From contig JAMLIC010000036.1 of the NCBI GenBank assembly GCA_023954375.1, forward strand, positions 27,230-91,229: 64,000 nt of DNA, in the 5' to 3' direction. Every line of letters begins with the position of its first letter. Position 1 is the stretch's first letter. This stretch comes from Planctomycetota bacterium (GTDB lineage Bacteria > Planctomycetota > J058). The position numbers and the translations under genes are program-made. Below, one piece after another: positions 1-7,848 of the stretch. The notes below the pieces were generated by a model. That model was not told the DNA's origin. It made no database searches and saw only the letters and a list, made by a program, of their open reading frames with translations.

Positions 1-228
1 GGGATCCGCATCGTGCGCCTGGACGGCTCGCTCCCGGGCTTCGTCCAGGGGGTGATCCTGCGCAACTGGATCTACTTCATCGTCGGCAACCCCGTGCTCA
101 CGTGGATCGCCCTGCTCTTCCGGTTCATCGACGGGGTGATGATCTTCGGCGACGACCGCCGCTGCCTGCGCGACTGGCTCGCCTCGACGCGCGTCGTCGT
201 GGCCGAGGAGGCGGCGCCGGATGCCTGA
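1..228 (+). CDS. RDD-family membrane protein, C-terminal fragment
   Basis: The reading frame is open from the first base, so the gene starts outside the window and only about 75 residues are visible. They hold one hydrophobic segment (WIYFIVGNPVLTWIALLF) followed by FIDGVMIFGDDRRCLRDWLA and STRVV. This is the usual end of RDD-family integral membrane proteins: a last membrane helix, an Asp- and Arg-rich loop (D-D-R-R-C-L-R-D) and a terminal T-R-V-V. RDD proteins are poorly characterised; some are ion antiporters or maturation factors. The stop codon overlaps the start of the next gene by 8 bases, so the two are probably co-translated. Family assignment is fairly good; function cannot be given. 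Confidence 0.7.
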   Translation, partial: GIRIVRLDGSLPGFVQGVILRNWIYFIVGNPVLTWIALLFRFIDGVMIFGDDRRCLRDWLASTRVVVAEEAAPDA

Positions 229-838
229 CGTCCCGTTCGGCGCGCGGCTCGCGCTCCTCCTCGGCCTCATGGCCCTGGGGGCGGGGCTCGACCGCTGGCG
301 ACACGGGCCGGCGGCGCGGCGGCCGGGCGAGTACGCCTTCCTGCTGGTCGCCGGCGCGGTCGGCGCCGCGTTCGGTCTCGCCTGCGACCAGGTGACGTCG
401 CGGCTCTCCCCCGACTACTTCGTCGAGGGCAAGGGGCTCGCCCCGGGCCCGGGCTTCGGCCGCGCCGTGGTCGTGCTCTCGCTCCAGGCGGGCTTCACGG
501 CCGGCGTCGTGCTTGGCGCCGCGCTGCTCCTGGCCAACCAGCCCCGCCCCGGGCGCCCCGCCCTGCCGCTCGCGCGCCTCCTGCGGCGCGCGGCGTGGCC
601 GCTCGGGGGGGCGCTCGCCCTGGCGCCGCTCGGGGCGCTGCTCCTCGGTCGGCTCGACCCGCTGGACCTCCGCGGCCAGGTCGGCTTCCTCCCGCCCGCC
701 CGGGTCGACGCGCTCGTGCGCGTCTGGGGCGCGCACGCCGGGCTCTACGCCGGGGCGCTGCTCGGCCTGGCCGCGGCGGCCCTCGACGTCCGGCGCGCGC
801 GCGTCACCGAAGGAACAGCCCCTCCCCCAGCGCCGTGA
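221..838 (+). CDS. Integral membrane protein of unknown function
   Basis: This is a 205-residue protein dominated by Ala/Leu/Gly hydrophobic stretches near residues 7-21, 40-56, 85-105, 128-145 and 172-190, so four or five membrane helices are likely. No family motif is recognised. The ATG at 221 lies inside the end of the RDD gene (8-base overlap), which suggests translational coupling and joint function in the membrane. Its 3' end overlaps the convergent methyltransferase gene by 35 bases. The hydrophobic periodicity and high G/C third positions support it as a real gene. Confidence 0.75.
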   Translation: MPDVPFGARLALLLGLMALGAGLDRWRHGPAARRPGEYAFLLVAGAVGAAFGLACDQVTSRLSPDYFVEGKGLAPGPGFGRAVVVLSLQAGFTAGVVLGAALLLANQPRPGRPALPLARLLRRAAWPLGGALALAPLGALLLGRLDPLDLRGQVGFLPPARVDALVRVWGAHAGLYAGALLGLAAAALDVRRARVTEGTAPPPAP

Positions 839-1733
839 GCCCCGCGGCCGTGGCGGCGGCCTGCACCAGGGCCGCCGCGCGCGCGTGGCGGTCGTCGCGG
901 AAGCGATCGGTGATCGAGAGCGCCCCGCCGGGCAGGAGCGCGCCGGCGAGCGTCGCCACGGCGCGCGCGACCTCGTCGGGCGCGGCGACCCCCTCGCCGA
1001 GGAGGCCGTGGCAGGCGATCGCGTGGAAGGCGCCCGGCGGCGGGTCGCGCAGGAGGTCGTGGCGGACGAAGCGCGCCGTGCGGCCCGGGGCGTCGCCCAC
1101 GAGGGCGCGCAGCGCCGCGCCGCGCGTCGGGTCGTGGGGGCGGTCGCGCCGCGCGGCCATGAGCCGCTGGAGGGGGCACGGCGTCGTGCCGACCACGTCG
1201 GCGCCGGGCGGGAGCGCCAGCGCGAGCTCCCACGTCCCCTCGCCCGTGCCGCAGCCCACGTCCCACGCCAGCCCCCCGGGCGCGAGCGCGGCGAGCCGCT
1301 CGAGGCGCGCGCCGTAGCGGCCGAGCGTCGAGCCGAGCGCCGGCGGCGCGGCCAGCTCGAACAGCAGGTCGTGCGCCGGCCCCGGCGCGCCGAGCGCCGC
1401 GAGCAGGCCCGACGGCAGGGCGAAGCGCCGCACGCCGGGCAGGCGGGCGCGCGCGTCGGGCCACGAGCGCCAACCACCGAGGTCGGTCGCGGCGAGGTCG
1501 AGCGGCAGGGCGTCCAGGTCGAACCACGCGCGGAGCGCGTCCTCGAGGTCGTCGCGCAGCGGCGCGAGCGGCAGCCAGGCGGTGGCCTGCCGGTGGGCGT
1601 CCGCGGTGAGCGCCGCCGGCGCGAGCACGTCGGGCCCGTGCGCGGCCAGCGCCGCCTCGCGGGCGCGCCACCAGGCGACGCGTTCGGCGAGCCACGCGGG
1701 GGCCGGGCCGGCGCGGAGCGGGAGCCAGCTCAC
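804..1733 (-). CDS. SAM-dependent methyltransferase (class I fold)
   Basis: This is a 309-residue protein. The S-adenosylmethionine-binding glycine motif is W-D-V-G-C-G-T-G-E-G-T near the middle. A later acidic segment (RFVRHDLLRDPPPGAFHAIA) and LLPGGALSITDRF match the motif II/III region of class I methyltransferases. The first 130 residues form an unrecognised N-terminal domain. The GTG start at 1733 is chosen because GTGA overlaps the TGA of the upstream glycosyltransferase, the coupling used throughout this window. It is third in the operon kdsA-glycosyltransferase-methyltransferase, so the acceptor may be a cell-surface glycan or lipid. That role is inferred from position only; the substrate is unknown. 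Confidence 0.8.
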   Translation of the reverse strand: MSWLPLRAGPAPAWLAERVAWWRAREAALAAHGPDVLAPAALTADAHRQATAWLPLAPLRDDLEDALRAWFDLDALPLDLAATDLGGWRSWPDARARLPGVRRFALPSGLLAALGAPGPAHDLLFELAAPPALGSTLGRYGARLERLAALAPGGLAWDVGCGTGEGTWELALALPPGADVVGTTPCPLQRLMAARRDRPHDPTRGAALRALVGDAPGRTARFVRHDLLRDPPPGAFHAIACHGLLGEGVAAPDEVARAVATLAGALLPGGALSITDRFRDDRHARAAALVQAAATAAGLTALGEGLFLR

Positions 1734-2422
1734 GGGCGGCGCGGCGGCGTCGTCAGGGCGTGACGGCCGATGGTGTAGAGGATCTTGGCGCCGGCGCGCA
1801 CGGTGCCCGAGAGCGTGCCGGTGATCTTCGAGGTCCCCACCCGCGCCCGGTAGCGCACGGGGACCTCCACGCAGCGGAGCCCCTGCGCCGCCGCCTTGAC
1901 CTGCAGCTCGACGGTCCAGCCGAAGTCGCGGTCGGCCATCCCGACGCGCTCGAGCGCCGCCCAGGTCACGGCGCGGAAGGGCCCCAGGTCGGTGAAGCGC
2001 GCGCCCCACAGCCAGCGGATGAGCGTCACGGCGAGGGCGTTGCCGTGCCGCGCCTGCGGGAGGAGGGCGCGCCGCGACGCGGGCAGCAGCATGCGCGAGC
2101 CGATGACCAGGTCGGCGGCGCCCGCGAGGACGGGGCCGAGGACCTGCGGCAGGTCGTCGGGGACGTCGGAGAAGTCGGCGTCGAGGAACACGACCACGTC
2201 GGGCGGCCCGCCCGGCAGGGCGCGGCAAGCCGCCAGGGCGGCGAGGCAGGCCGCGCCGTAGCCGCGGCGGGGCTCGTGGACGACGAGCGCGCCGTGGGCG
2301 CGGGCCACCTCGGCGGTGCGGTCGGTCGAGCCGTTGTCGGCGACGACGACGTGGTCGACCAGGCCGCGCGGCAGCCCGCTGAGCACCAGGCCGATCGCGG
2401 CCTCCTCGTTCAGCGCCGGCAT
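1730..2422 (-). CDS. Family 2 glycosyltransferase (dolichyl/undecaprenyl-phosphate sugar synthase-like)
   Basis: The enzyme has a GT-A fold: the N-terminal MPALNEEAAI, D-N-G-S-T-D-R-T for nucleotide binding, and V-F-L-D-A-D-F-S-D as the metal-binding acidic motif. A later D-L-G-P-F-R and D-F-G-W-T-V-E-L-Q match small soluble relatives of DPM1-type polyprenyl-phosphate glycosyltransferases. No membrane segments are seen. The ATG at 2422 is the first ordinary start, but it removes part of the first beta-strand (VARVALV). A CTG at 2458 would overlap the kdsA stop as CTGA, like the GTGA couplings elsewhere, and would add 12 residues. The gene sits between kdsA and a methyltransferase, so a role in envelope glycan assembly is likely. 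Confidence 0.85.
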   Translation of the reverse strand: MPALNEEAAIGLVLSGLPRGLVDHVVVADNGSTDRTAEVARAHGALVVHEPRRGYGAACLAALAACRALPGGPPDVVVFLDADFSDVPDDLPQVLGPVLAGAADLVIGSRMLLPASRRALLPQARHGNALAVTLIRWLWGARFTDLGPFRAVTWAALERVGMADRDFGWTVELQVKAAAQGLRCVEVPVRYRARVGTSKITGTLSGTVRAGAKILYTIGRHALTTPPRRP

Positions 2423-2454
2423 GACCAGCGCGACGCGCGCGACGCGCGGCGCGG

Positions 2455-3270
2455 TCAGGGGACGAGCGCCTTGATCTTCAGCAGGGTCTCGAGGAGCCCC
2501 GGGAGGTCGTCGAGCGGCAGGATCGTCTCGGCGTCCGACGGCGACGACGCCGGGTCCTCGTGCACCTCGGCGAAGAGCCCGTCGACGCCCGTGGCCACGG
2601 CCGCGCGCGCGAGGTAGGGGATGAACTCGCGCTCGCCGGCGGTCGACTCGCCGCGCGCCCCCGGCAGCTGGACCGAGTGGGTGGCGTCGAACACGACGGG
2701 CACACCGAGGCGGCGCATGATCACGAGCGAGCGCATGTCGGAGACGAGGTTGCCGTAGCCGAAGCTCGCCCCGCGCTCGGTGAGCATCACGCGGGTCGCC
2801 CCGCCCTGGCGCGCCTTCTCCAGGGGGTGGCGCGCGTCCCACGGGGCCAGGAACTGCCCCTTCTTGATGTTGACCACCCGCCCGGTCGCGGCGGCGGCGA
2901 GGACCAGGTCCGTCTGCCGGCAGAGGAAGGCCGGGATCTGAAGGACGTCGGCGACCTCGGCCGCCACGGCGCACTGCTCGGGGAGGTGGACGTCGGTGAG
3001 GATCGGGACGTCGAGCTCCTCCTTGACGCGGCGCAGGACGTCGAGCCCCTGCTCGACCCCCGGGCCGCGCGCCCCCTTCGCCGAGGAGCGGTTGGCCTTG
3101 TCGTAGGAGGCCTTGAAGATGTAGGGGACGCCGAGGTCGCGGCAGATGTCCCGCGCCCGCCGGCCGATGCGCACGGTCCGCGCCGGGTCCTCGACCACGC
3201 ACGGGCCGGCGATCAGGAACAGGCGCCCGGGCTCGCCCACGGTCACGCCGGCGACGTCGAACGGCTTCAT
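2455..3270 (-). CDS. kdsA: 3-deoxy-8-phosphooctulonate synthase (Kdo-8-phosphate synthase)
   Basis: KdsA condenses phosphoenolpyruvate with arabinose-5-phosphate to Kdo-8-phosphate in the cytoplasm, an early step of lipopolysaccharide inner-core synthesis. The 271-residue protein has the family length and blocks: LFLIAGPCVVED near residue 17, FKASYDKANRSS for PEP binding, ILTDVH, QIPAFLCRQTDLV, NIKKGQF, MLTERG and VVFDATHSVQ. The ATG at 3270 has no Shine-Dalgarno sequence, but a TAGGAT box ends 8 bases before it. It heads an operon with a glycosyltransferase and a methyltransferase. Its presence argues for an outer membrane with Kdo-containing LPS. Confidence 0.97.
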   Translation of the reverse strand: MKPFDVAGVTVGEPGRLFLIAGPCVVEDPARTVRIGRRARDICRDLGVPYIFKASYDKANRSSAKGARGPGVEQGLDVLRRVKEELDVPILTDVHLPEQCAVAAEVADVLQIPAFLCRQTDLVLAAAATGRVVNIKKGQFLAPWDARHPLEKARQGGATRVMLTERGASFGYGNLVSDMRSLVIMRRLGVPVVFDATHSVQLPGARGESTAGEREFIPYLARAAVATGVDGLFAEVHEDPASSPSDAETILPLDDLPGLLETLLKIKALVP

Positions 3271-3278
3271 GGCCCGCG

Positions 3279-3284
3279 ATCCTA
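3279..3284 (-). promoter_or_regulatory. Candidate -10 box of kdsA (TAGGAT), leaderless type
   Basis: TAGGAT on the minus strand ends 8 bases before the kdsA ATG. There is no Shine-Dalgarno sequence between them. The same TANNNT spacing recurs before many genes in this window. Confidence 0.5.
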
Positions 3285-3312
3285 ACCCGAGGATGCGGGG
3301 CCGCCCGGGGGG

Positions 3313-3318
3313 TAGAAT
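3313..3318 (+). promoter_or_regulatory. Candidate -10 box (TAGAAT) of the HEAT/vWA gene
   Basis: TAGAAT lies 21 bases before the ATG at 3340, with a GGAGG Shine-Dalgarno sequence between. This looks like a leadered promoter. No convincing -35 was found. Confidence 0.4.
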
Positions 3319-3339
3319 CCCGCCCCGGAGGCGGTCCCC

Positions 3340-4863
3340 ATGACCCAGCGGCTGATCTTCCTCGCGCTCCTCCTGGGCCTCGTGCTCTCGACGCCCACGC
3401 CGGCCGGCGCGGCGGGCGACGGGCTCAAGAAGCTCAAGGCGGCGCTCGACAAGCTGGCGCAGGTGCCGGCGGACGCCAGCCCGGCGCCGGACGACGCGCG
3501 CCTGACCGACGCCCGGTCCGCCATCGAGGCGGTCGCGCAGCAGGGTGACGTCGAGGGGGCCCGCGCCCTGCTCGGCCTCCTGGTCACCCCGTTCCCCAAC
3601 GCCACGGTCGAGGTGTTCGTGGCCGAGCACGCGCGCGACGGCCTCGTCGCCATGGAGGCGGGCGCCGGCCGCGACGAGGTGCGCGGGCAGCTCGAGAAGA
3701 AGAAGCGCGACCCGCGCCTGATCGTGCCGCTCGCCGAGGTGATCTCCGCCTGGAGCGAGGAGGCCTCGGTGCGCGTGCTGGCCGACCTGCTCGCCCAGCG
3801 CGACGAGCGCCAGGTCGTGGCCGGCGCGCGCGGCCTGGCGCGCCTGCGGCGCAAGGAGTGCATCCGGCCGCTGATCTCGGCCTTCGGCAACCTGCAGGCG
3901 GCCGGCGGCGAGCCCTTCGAGGCGGTCGGCTCGGCCCTGCTCACGCTCACCGGCCAGGGTTTCCGCACGGCGCAGGACTGGACGAAGTGGTGGGAGACCA
4001 ACGAGGCCACCTGGGACCCGTCCCAGCGCAACGCCGCCGGCGGCGCGACGCGCACGCGGCCGTTCCAGCCCGACGCCCCGTCGATGTTCGAGTCGATGAC
4101 GATCCGCAGCAAGAAGGTGGTGATCGTCCTCGACATCTCCGGCAGCATGCACATCCGCAACTACGTGCTGGACCCGATCGAGGAGGCGCCGCCGCCGCGC
4201 GGGCGCGACCAGGGCGGCGACGGCAGCCGCACGCGCGAGGGCGAGGACGCCCCGCAGAGCGGCCCGAAGCCGCAGCAGGGAGCGCCGCTGCCGCCGGGCG
4301 TCGACCCCGACGCGCCCGGCTACAAGAAGAAGCCCTGCACGTTCAACCAGTGCCCCGGGGCGCGCGGCACGGGCCCCGAGTGCCCGAGCGACGAGAACCT
4401 CCCCAACTGGTACCGCCGCCACGACCGGCTCATGCGCCAGGTGTCGGCGGTGATCCGCGCGTTCAAGCCCGACGTCAAGTTCAACATGGTCGCCTTCTCC
4501 TCCGACGCGCGCCCGTGGAAGCCCAACGCGCTCCAGCCGGCGAACGACCGCAACAAGCAGGAGGCCCTGCGCTGGGTCGAGGCGCTCCAGCCGAGCGGCG
4601 CGACGCTGGCCGAGAAGGCCATGGAGCTGGCGTTCAAGTACGAGGAGGCCGACACGATCATCTTCGTGACCGACGGCGCGCCGACGAACCCCGCCGGTCG
4701 CCCCTACGACCAGACGCGCTGGCGCGACCTGCTCGACGAGGTCAAGCGCCTGAACAAGACGCGCAAGGTGACGATCGACGTGATCGCGATCGCCGAGGGC
4801 CACACCGACTTCGCGCGCGGCCTGGCGCGGGAGAACAACGGGACCTACGTCACCGTCCCTTAG
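3340..4863 (+). CDS. Secreted HEAT-repeat and von Willebrand factor A domain protein
   Basis: This is a 507-residue protein with a Sec signal peptide (residues 1-24, ending A-G-A-A-G). The N-terminal half is an alpha-helical repeat region of HEAT type (about residues 60-210: ALLGLLVTPF, VRVLADLLAQRDERQVVAGA and similar). A vWA domain follows, with the MIDAS motif D-I-S-G-S starting at Asp265 and a second metal-loop segment FVTDGAP. A Pro/Gly/Arg-rich insertion with several cysteines (CTFNQCPGARGTGPEC) splits the vWA domain. An intact MIDAS predicts divalent-metal-dependent ligand binding outside the cytoplasm. HEAT-vWA proteins are common in Planctomycetota. The start at 3340 has a good GGAGG upstream. 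The ligand is unknown. Confidence 0.9.
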   Translation: MTQRLIFLALLLGLVLSTPTPAGAAGDGLKKLKAALDKLAQVPADASPAPDDARLTDARSAIEAVAQQGDVEGARALLGLLVTPFPNATVEVFVAEHARDGLVAMEAGAGRDEVRGQLEKKKRDPRLIVPLAEVISAWSEEASVRVLADLLAQRDERQVVAGARGLARLRRKECIRPLISAFGNLQAAGGEPFEAVGSALLTLTGQGFRTAQDWTKWWETNEATWDPSQRNAAGGATRTRPFQPDAPSMFESMTIRSKKVVIVLDISGSMHIRNYVLDPIEEAPPPRGRDQGGDGSRTREGEDAPQSGPKPQQGAPLPPGVDPDAPGYKKKPCTFNQCPGARGTGPECPSDENLPNWYRRHDRLMRQVSAVIRAFKPDVKFNMVAFSSDARPWKPNALQPANDRNKQEALRWVEALQPSGATLAEKAMELAFKYEEADTIIFVTDGAPTNPAGRPYDQTRWRDLLDEVKRLNKTRKVTIDVIAIAEGHTDFARGLARENNGTYVTVP

Positions 4864-4905
4864 TGTGATCGCGGCTGCGGCGGAGGATGGCGGGCGCTGC
4901 CGTTC

Positions 4906-4938
4906 GCCAGGGTGTCGCGCTTCGCGCGACACCCTGGC
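4906..4938. terminator. Perfect 14-bp hairpin between convergent genes
   Basis: The arms GCCAGGGTGTCGCG and CGCGACACCCTGGC are exact complements around a 5-base CTTCG loop, whose outer C and G can also pair. It lies between the ends of two convergent genes (4863 and 5059) and could terminate both. There is no T-tract on either side. A smaller 6-bp hairpin (GCGGCC/GGCCGC) follows at 4955-4970. Confidence 0.6.
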
Positions 4939-5058
4939 CGCTCAGGTTCGGTCGGCGGCCAGGAGGCCGCAGTCCCTCGCCTTCGCGCGGACACGCCGGG
5001 CCCTCCTCCGCCTCGCCTGAGGCTCTGGCTGCGGAAGCGCGGTGAGGTGTGCGAGGGC

Positions 5059-6306
5059 CTATTGGCCGAGGGCGCGCGCGCGCTGCGCGTGCAGCGCCGT
5101 CGCGGCGGCGCGCAGGTCCTCCGGGTCGGCGCCGGCCAGCCAGGCCAGGTCGCGCGCGTCGTCGTGCGGCCCGGGGGACGCGGCGCGCCCGGCCCGGCGC
5201 GCCTGGCAGAGCGCGATGACCAGCCGGCGCGCGGCGAGCGCGGTCGGGTCGTCCTGGGGCACGAGCCCCTGGAGCGAGGCGGCGGAGAGCGCCAGCGCGT
5301 CGGCGGCGACGCCGAGCGGCTCGCCGTGGATCATCGCCGAGAGCGCGGCGAGCTCGAACAGCGCGGCCCGCTCCTCGGGGGTCAGCGGCGCCTCGTCGCC
5401 CGGGCGCCGCAGCCGGCCGAGCTCGAGCAGCTCCGCCGCCGCGCGCAGCTCGGCGCGGACGGCGTAGTCCTCGACGAAGCGCGCGACCTGCGTCTCGCGG
5501 GGGCGGCTGCCCACGAGCGACCAGAGCGCCTCGAGCGAGCGCCAGCGCAGGGTGGCGCGGGCGAGCAGCAGGAGCTCCACGTGGTGCGGCTCGTCGGCGA
5601 GCGCCAGGAAGGCGGCCTCGTCGCGGGCGCGGCGCGCCGCGTCGCGCAGGGCGTCGACCTGCGGCAAGAACTGCTGCTCGGCGAGCGCCTTGATCGCCGC
5701 GCGGTCGACGCGCACGACCCCGGTCCAGCGCCCGTCGCGCGCCTCGGCGCGGTAGGTCGCGGGGCGGTGGACGGCGGCGGCGGGGTTCAGCCGCCGGGCG
5801 CGCCACGTCGGGTAGTCGTCGACGATCGTCTCGTCGTGCACGACGAGCGCGTAGCGGACGAGCCGCCCGAAGAGGATCACCTCGCGCTCCGGCATGTCCT
5901 CGGTGATCCGCACCACGGCGAACGAGTCGCCGTCGGGCGGGAAGATGAACGCGTAGCGCCCGCCGCGCTCCGCCCCCTCGTGGACGAGCGGCAGGAGCTC
6001 CGCCTCGGCGTCGACGCGGGCGGGCGGCGCGCCGTCCTCGCGCAGGCTCTGCCGCAGCTGGTCGCGCGCCTGCTCGAGCCGCGCCGCGTCGGCGGCCAGC
6101 CCCGGGGGGAGCGGCCGGCCCGCCTCCTCGAGCTCGCGCGCGAGGCGCAGCTCGTAGCCGGCCGAGAGGTAGTCGTGCAGCGCGCGGAGCGTCGCCCGCG
6201 AGGTGGTGAAGCGCCGCTCGGGCGAGGGCGCGTCCACCTTCTCGGGGGCGCAGCCGCCGAGCAGGGCCACGAGGGCGAGCGCGGCGGCGAGGGGGCGCGG
6301 GGTCAC
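5059..6306 (-). CDS. Lipoprotein of unknown function
   Basis: This is a 415-residue lipoprotein precursor. The signal peptide ends in the lipobox L-G-G-C (cysteine near residue 19: ALALVALLGGCAP), so the mature protein is lipid-anchored on the periplasmic side. The rest is mostly alpha-helical and Ala/Arg/Glu-rich, with a beta-rich middle (RYAFIFPPDGDSFAVVRI, EVILFGRLVRYALVVHDETI). No known domain is recognised. The GTG start at 6306 has GGAGG seven bases upstream and a TACAAT box further out. It converges on the HEAT/vWA gene. Confidence 0.8.
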   Translation of the reverse strand: MTPRPLAAALALVALLGGCAPEKVDAPSPERRFTTSRATLRALHDYLSAGYELRLARELEEAGRPLPPGLAADAARLEQARDQLRQSLREDGAPPARVDAEAELLPLVHEGAERGGRYAFIFPPDGDSFAVVRITEDMPEREVILFGRLVRYALVVHDETIVDDYPTWRARRLNPAAAVHRPATYRAEARDGRWTGVVRVDRAAIKALAEQQFLPQVDALRDAARRARDEAAFLALADEPHHVELLLLARATLRWRSLEALWSLVGSRPRETQVARFVEDYAVRAELRAAAELLELGRLRRPGDEAPLTPEERAALFELAALSAMIHGEPLGVAADALALSAASLQGLVPQDDPTALAARRLVIALCQARRAGRAASPGPHDDARDLAWLAGADPEDLRAAATALHAQRARALGQ

Positions 6307-6329
6307 GGAACCTCCTGCTGGGGGCGGGG

Positions 6330-6335
6330 ATTGTA
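6330..6335 (-). promoter_or_regulatory. Candidate -10 box (TACAAT) of the 5059-6306 lipoprotein
   Basis: TACAAT on the minus strand lies 23 bases before the GTG start, with a GGAGG Shine-Dalgarno sequence between. This is a leadered promoter layout. Confidence 0.4.
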
Positions 6336-6513
6336 GCGGCCCCGGTTCTCCACATGGGGGTGCCGGCGCGACCTCGAGGGGCGGGTCTCCGGCCTCGAGC
6401 GCGGGGGCGCGCGGCCCTCCGGGGTTCGGGAGGTGTTCCATGGAAAGACTCGGCGCAAGCCTTGGGCTTGCCGACCGTTGCGCGGGCCTCCCGGGCCTGT
6501 CGGAGGGGGTTGC

Positions 6514-6519
6514 TAGCCT
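6514..6519 (+). promoter_or_regulatory. Candidate extended -10 (TGC-TAGCCT) of recA
   Basis: TAGCCT preceded by TGC lies 168 bases before the recA ATG. It would give a leader of about 160 nt that includes the hairpins at 6587-6622. No -35 match was found. Confidence 0.3.
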
Positions 6520-6687
6520 ACGGCCTGTCCTGAGGGGGTCGATCGTCGACGCCCGAACGGACACCGAATCACGGTCCGGGGAGAACCAGAGGAGAACCTC
6601 CTCTGCAGCCCGTCACGACGGGACGGACGCCGGACCACACCTGCGGCGCGCCCGGCGCGCCGACGAGAAGACCGAGAGAGTTGCCAC

Positions 6688-7785
6688 ATGGCGCGGAAGA
6701 AGAAGGTCGAGCACGACGACGCCCACGAGGACCCCGAGACCAAGGCCCGGCGGCAGGCGCTCGAGGTGACCCTCGAGCACATCACCAAGCGCTGCGGCCA
6801 GGGCGCGATCATGGTCCTGGGGCAGGACTTCAAGCAGGAGGTCCCGGCGATCTCCACCGGGTCGCTGTCGCTCGACATGGCGATCGGCGTGGGCGGGATC
6901 CCGCGCGGGCGCGTGACCGAGATCTTCGGCCCCGAGTCGTCGGGCAAGACGACGCTGGCCCTGACCGTGGCGGCCAACGCCCAGCGGCGGGGCGGCGTCG
7001 TGGCCTACGTCGACGCCGAGCACGCGCTCGACCCCAGCTACGCGCGCAGGATCGGCGTGAACCTCGACGCCCTGCTCGTCTCGCAGCCCGACTCGGGCGA
7101 GCAGGCGCTGGAGATCGTCGAGCTGCTCGTGCAGTCGAACGCCGTCGACGTGATCGTCGTCGACTCGGTGGCGGCGCTCGTGCCCAAGGCCGAGCTCGAG
7201 GGCAACATGGGCGACGCGCACGTCGGCCTGCAGGCGCGGCTCATGTCGCAGGCGCTGCGCAAGCTGACGGGCGTCGTCAACCGCAGCCGCACGGCGCTGA
7301 TCTTCATCAACCAGCTGCGCGAGAAGATCGGCGTCATGTTCGGCTCGCCCGAGACGACGAGCGGCGGCCGGGCGCTCAAGTTCTACGCCTCGGTGCGCAT
7401 CGACATCCGGCGCATCGGCTCGATCAAGGAGGGCGACGGCGCCACGGGTAACCGGGTGAAGGCGAAGGTGGTGAAGAACAAGGTCGCGCCGCCGTTCCGG
7501 CAGGCCGAGTTCGACATCATGTTCAACCGCGGGATCTCGTGGTCCGGCGACGTCCTCGACCAGGCCGTCGAGCTGAACGTGGTGCGCAAGGCCGGCGCTT
7601 GGTTCAACTTCGGTGAGACGCGCATCGGCCAGGGGCGCGACAAGTCGATCCAGTTCCTGGAGGCGAACCCCGACGTCGCCGCCGAGGTGGAGCGGCTCGT
7701 CATGGCCAAGCTCCTCCCGGGCGACGACGAGCTCGAGGCCGAGCCGGCGCTGGCCACGGTCGGCGCGGGCGCGGCGGGCGAGTAG
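6688..7785 (+). CDS. recA: Recombinase RecA
   Basis: RecA is the DNA-dependent ATPase that forms filaments on single-stranded DNA, drives strand exchange and triggers LexA-type self-cleavage. The 365-residue protein has the usual length and blocks: the KRCGQGAIMVLG region, S-T-G-S-L-S-L-D, the Walker A loop G-P-E-S-S-G-K-T-T, AYVDAEHALDPSYA, VIVVDSVAALVPKAE, and the L2 region with FINQLREKIGVMFG, ETTSGGRALKFYAS and the ISWSGDVLD C-terminal block. The short acidic tail is present. The ATG at 6688 follows GAGAGAG, a weak ribosome site. The leader is long and structured. Confidence 0.99.
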   Translation: MARKKKVEHDDAHEDPETKARRQALEVTLEHITKRCGQGAIMVLGQDFKQEVPAISTGSLSLDMAIGVGGIPRGRVTEIFGPESSGKTTLALTVAANAQRRGGVVAYVDAEHALDPSYARRIGVNLDALLVSQPDSGEQALEIVELLVQSNAVDVIVVDSVAALVPKAELEGNMGDAHVGLQARLMSQALRKLTGVVNRSRTALIFINQLREKIGVMFGSPETTSGGRALKFYASVRIDIRRIGSIKEGDGATGNRVKAKVVKNKVAPPFRQAEFDIMFNRGISWSGDVLDQAVELNVVRKAGAWFNFGETRIGQGRDKSIQFLEANPDVAAEVERLVMAKLLPGDDELEAEPALATVGAGAAGE

Positions 7786-7793
7786 CGCGCTCG

Positions 7794-7824
7794 CGCGAGG
7801 GGCCGGCGAGGCCGGCCCCTCGCG
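7794..7824 (+). terminator. Strong hairpin downstream of recA
   Basis: Fourteen base pairs (CGCGAGGGGCCGGC with GCCGGCCCCTCGCG) close a GAG loop starting 9 bases after the recA stop. There is no T-tract. It separates recA from the next gene, whose own promoter-like TAGCCT follows at 7836. Confidence 0.65.
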
Positions 7825-7835
7825 GGGCCCTCGTG

Positions 7836-7841
7836 TAGCCT
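7836..7841 (+). promoter_or_regulatory. Candidate -10 box (TAGCCT), leaderless type
   Basis: TAGCCT, preceded by TG, ends 7 bases before the GTG start at 7849. No Shine-Dalgarno sequence is present. Confidence 0.5.
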
Positions 7842-7848
7842 GGGCGGC

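Larger units (their letters stand above)
6307..6687. other. Non-coding leader and promoter region upstream of recA
   Basis: These 381 bases hold no convincing gene. The left end carries the promoter of the divergent lipoprotein (TACAAT at 6330-6335). A 10-base palindrome TTCCATGGAA lies at 6436-6445. A 7-bp hairpin (GCAAGCC/GGCTTGC) spans 6455-6471. TAGCCT, preceded by TG, at 6514-6519 is a possible extended -10 for recA. An 8-bp hairpin (CAGAGGAG/CTCCTCTG, loop AAC) follows at 6587-6605, then a 5-bp one (CCCGT/ACGGG) near 6609-6622. No clear LexA operator of the E. coli or Gram-positive type was found. Confidence 0.5.

Noticed and set aside
2455..4932. An 825-residue minus-strand frame ending in KdsA
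   Set aside because: Only the last 271 residues are KdsA; the upstream part is the antisense of the HEAT/vWA gene.
6556..6580. LexA operator before recA (CGAAC-type half site at 6555)
   Set aside because: The second half site does not match either the Gram-positive or E. coli pattern at the right spacing.
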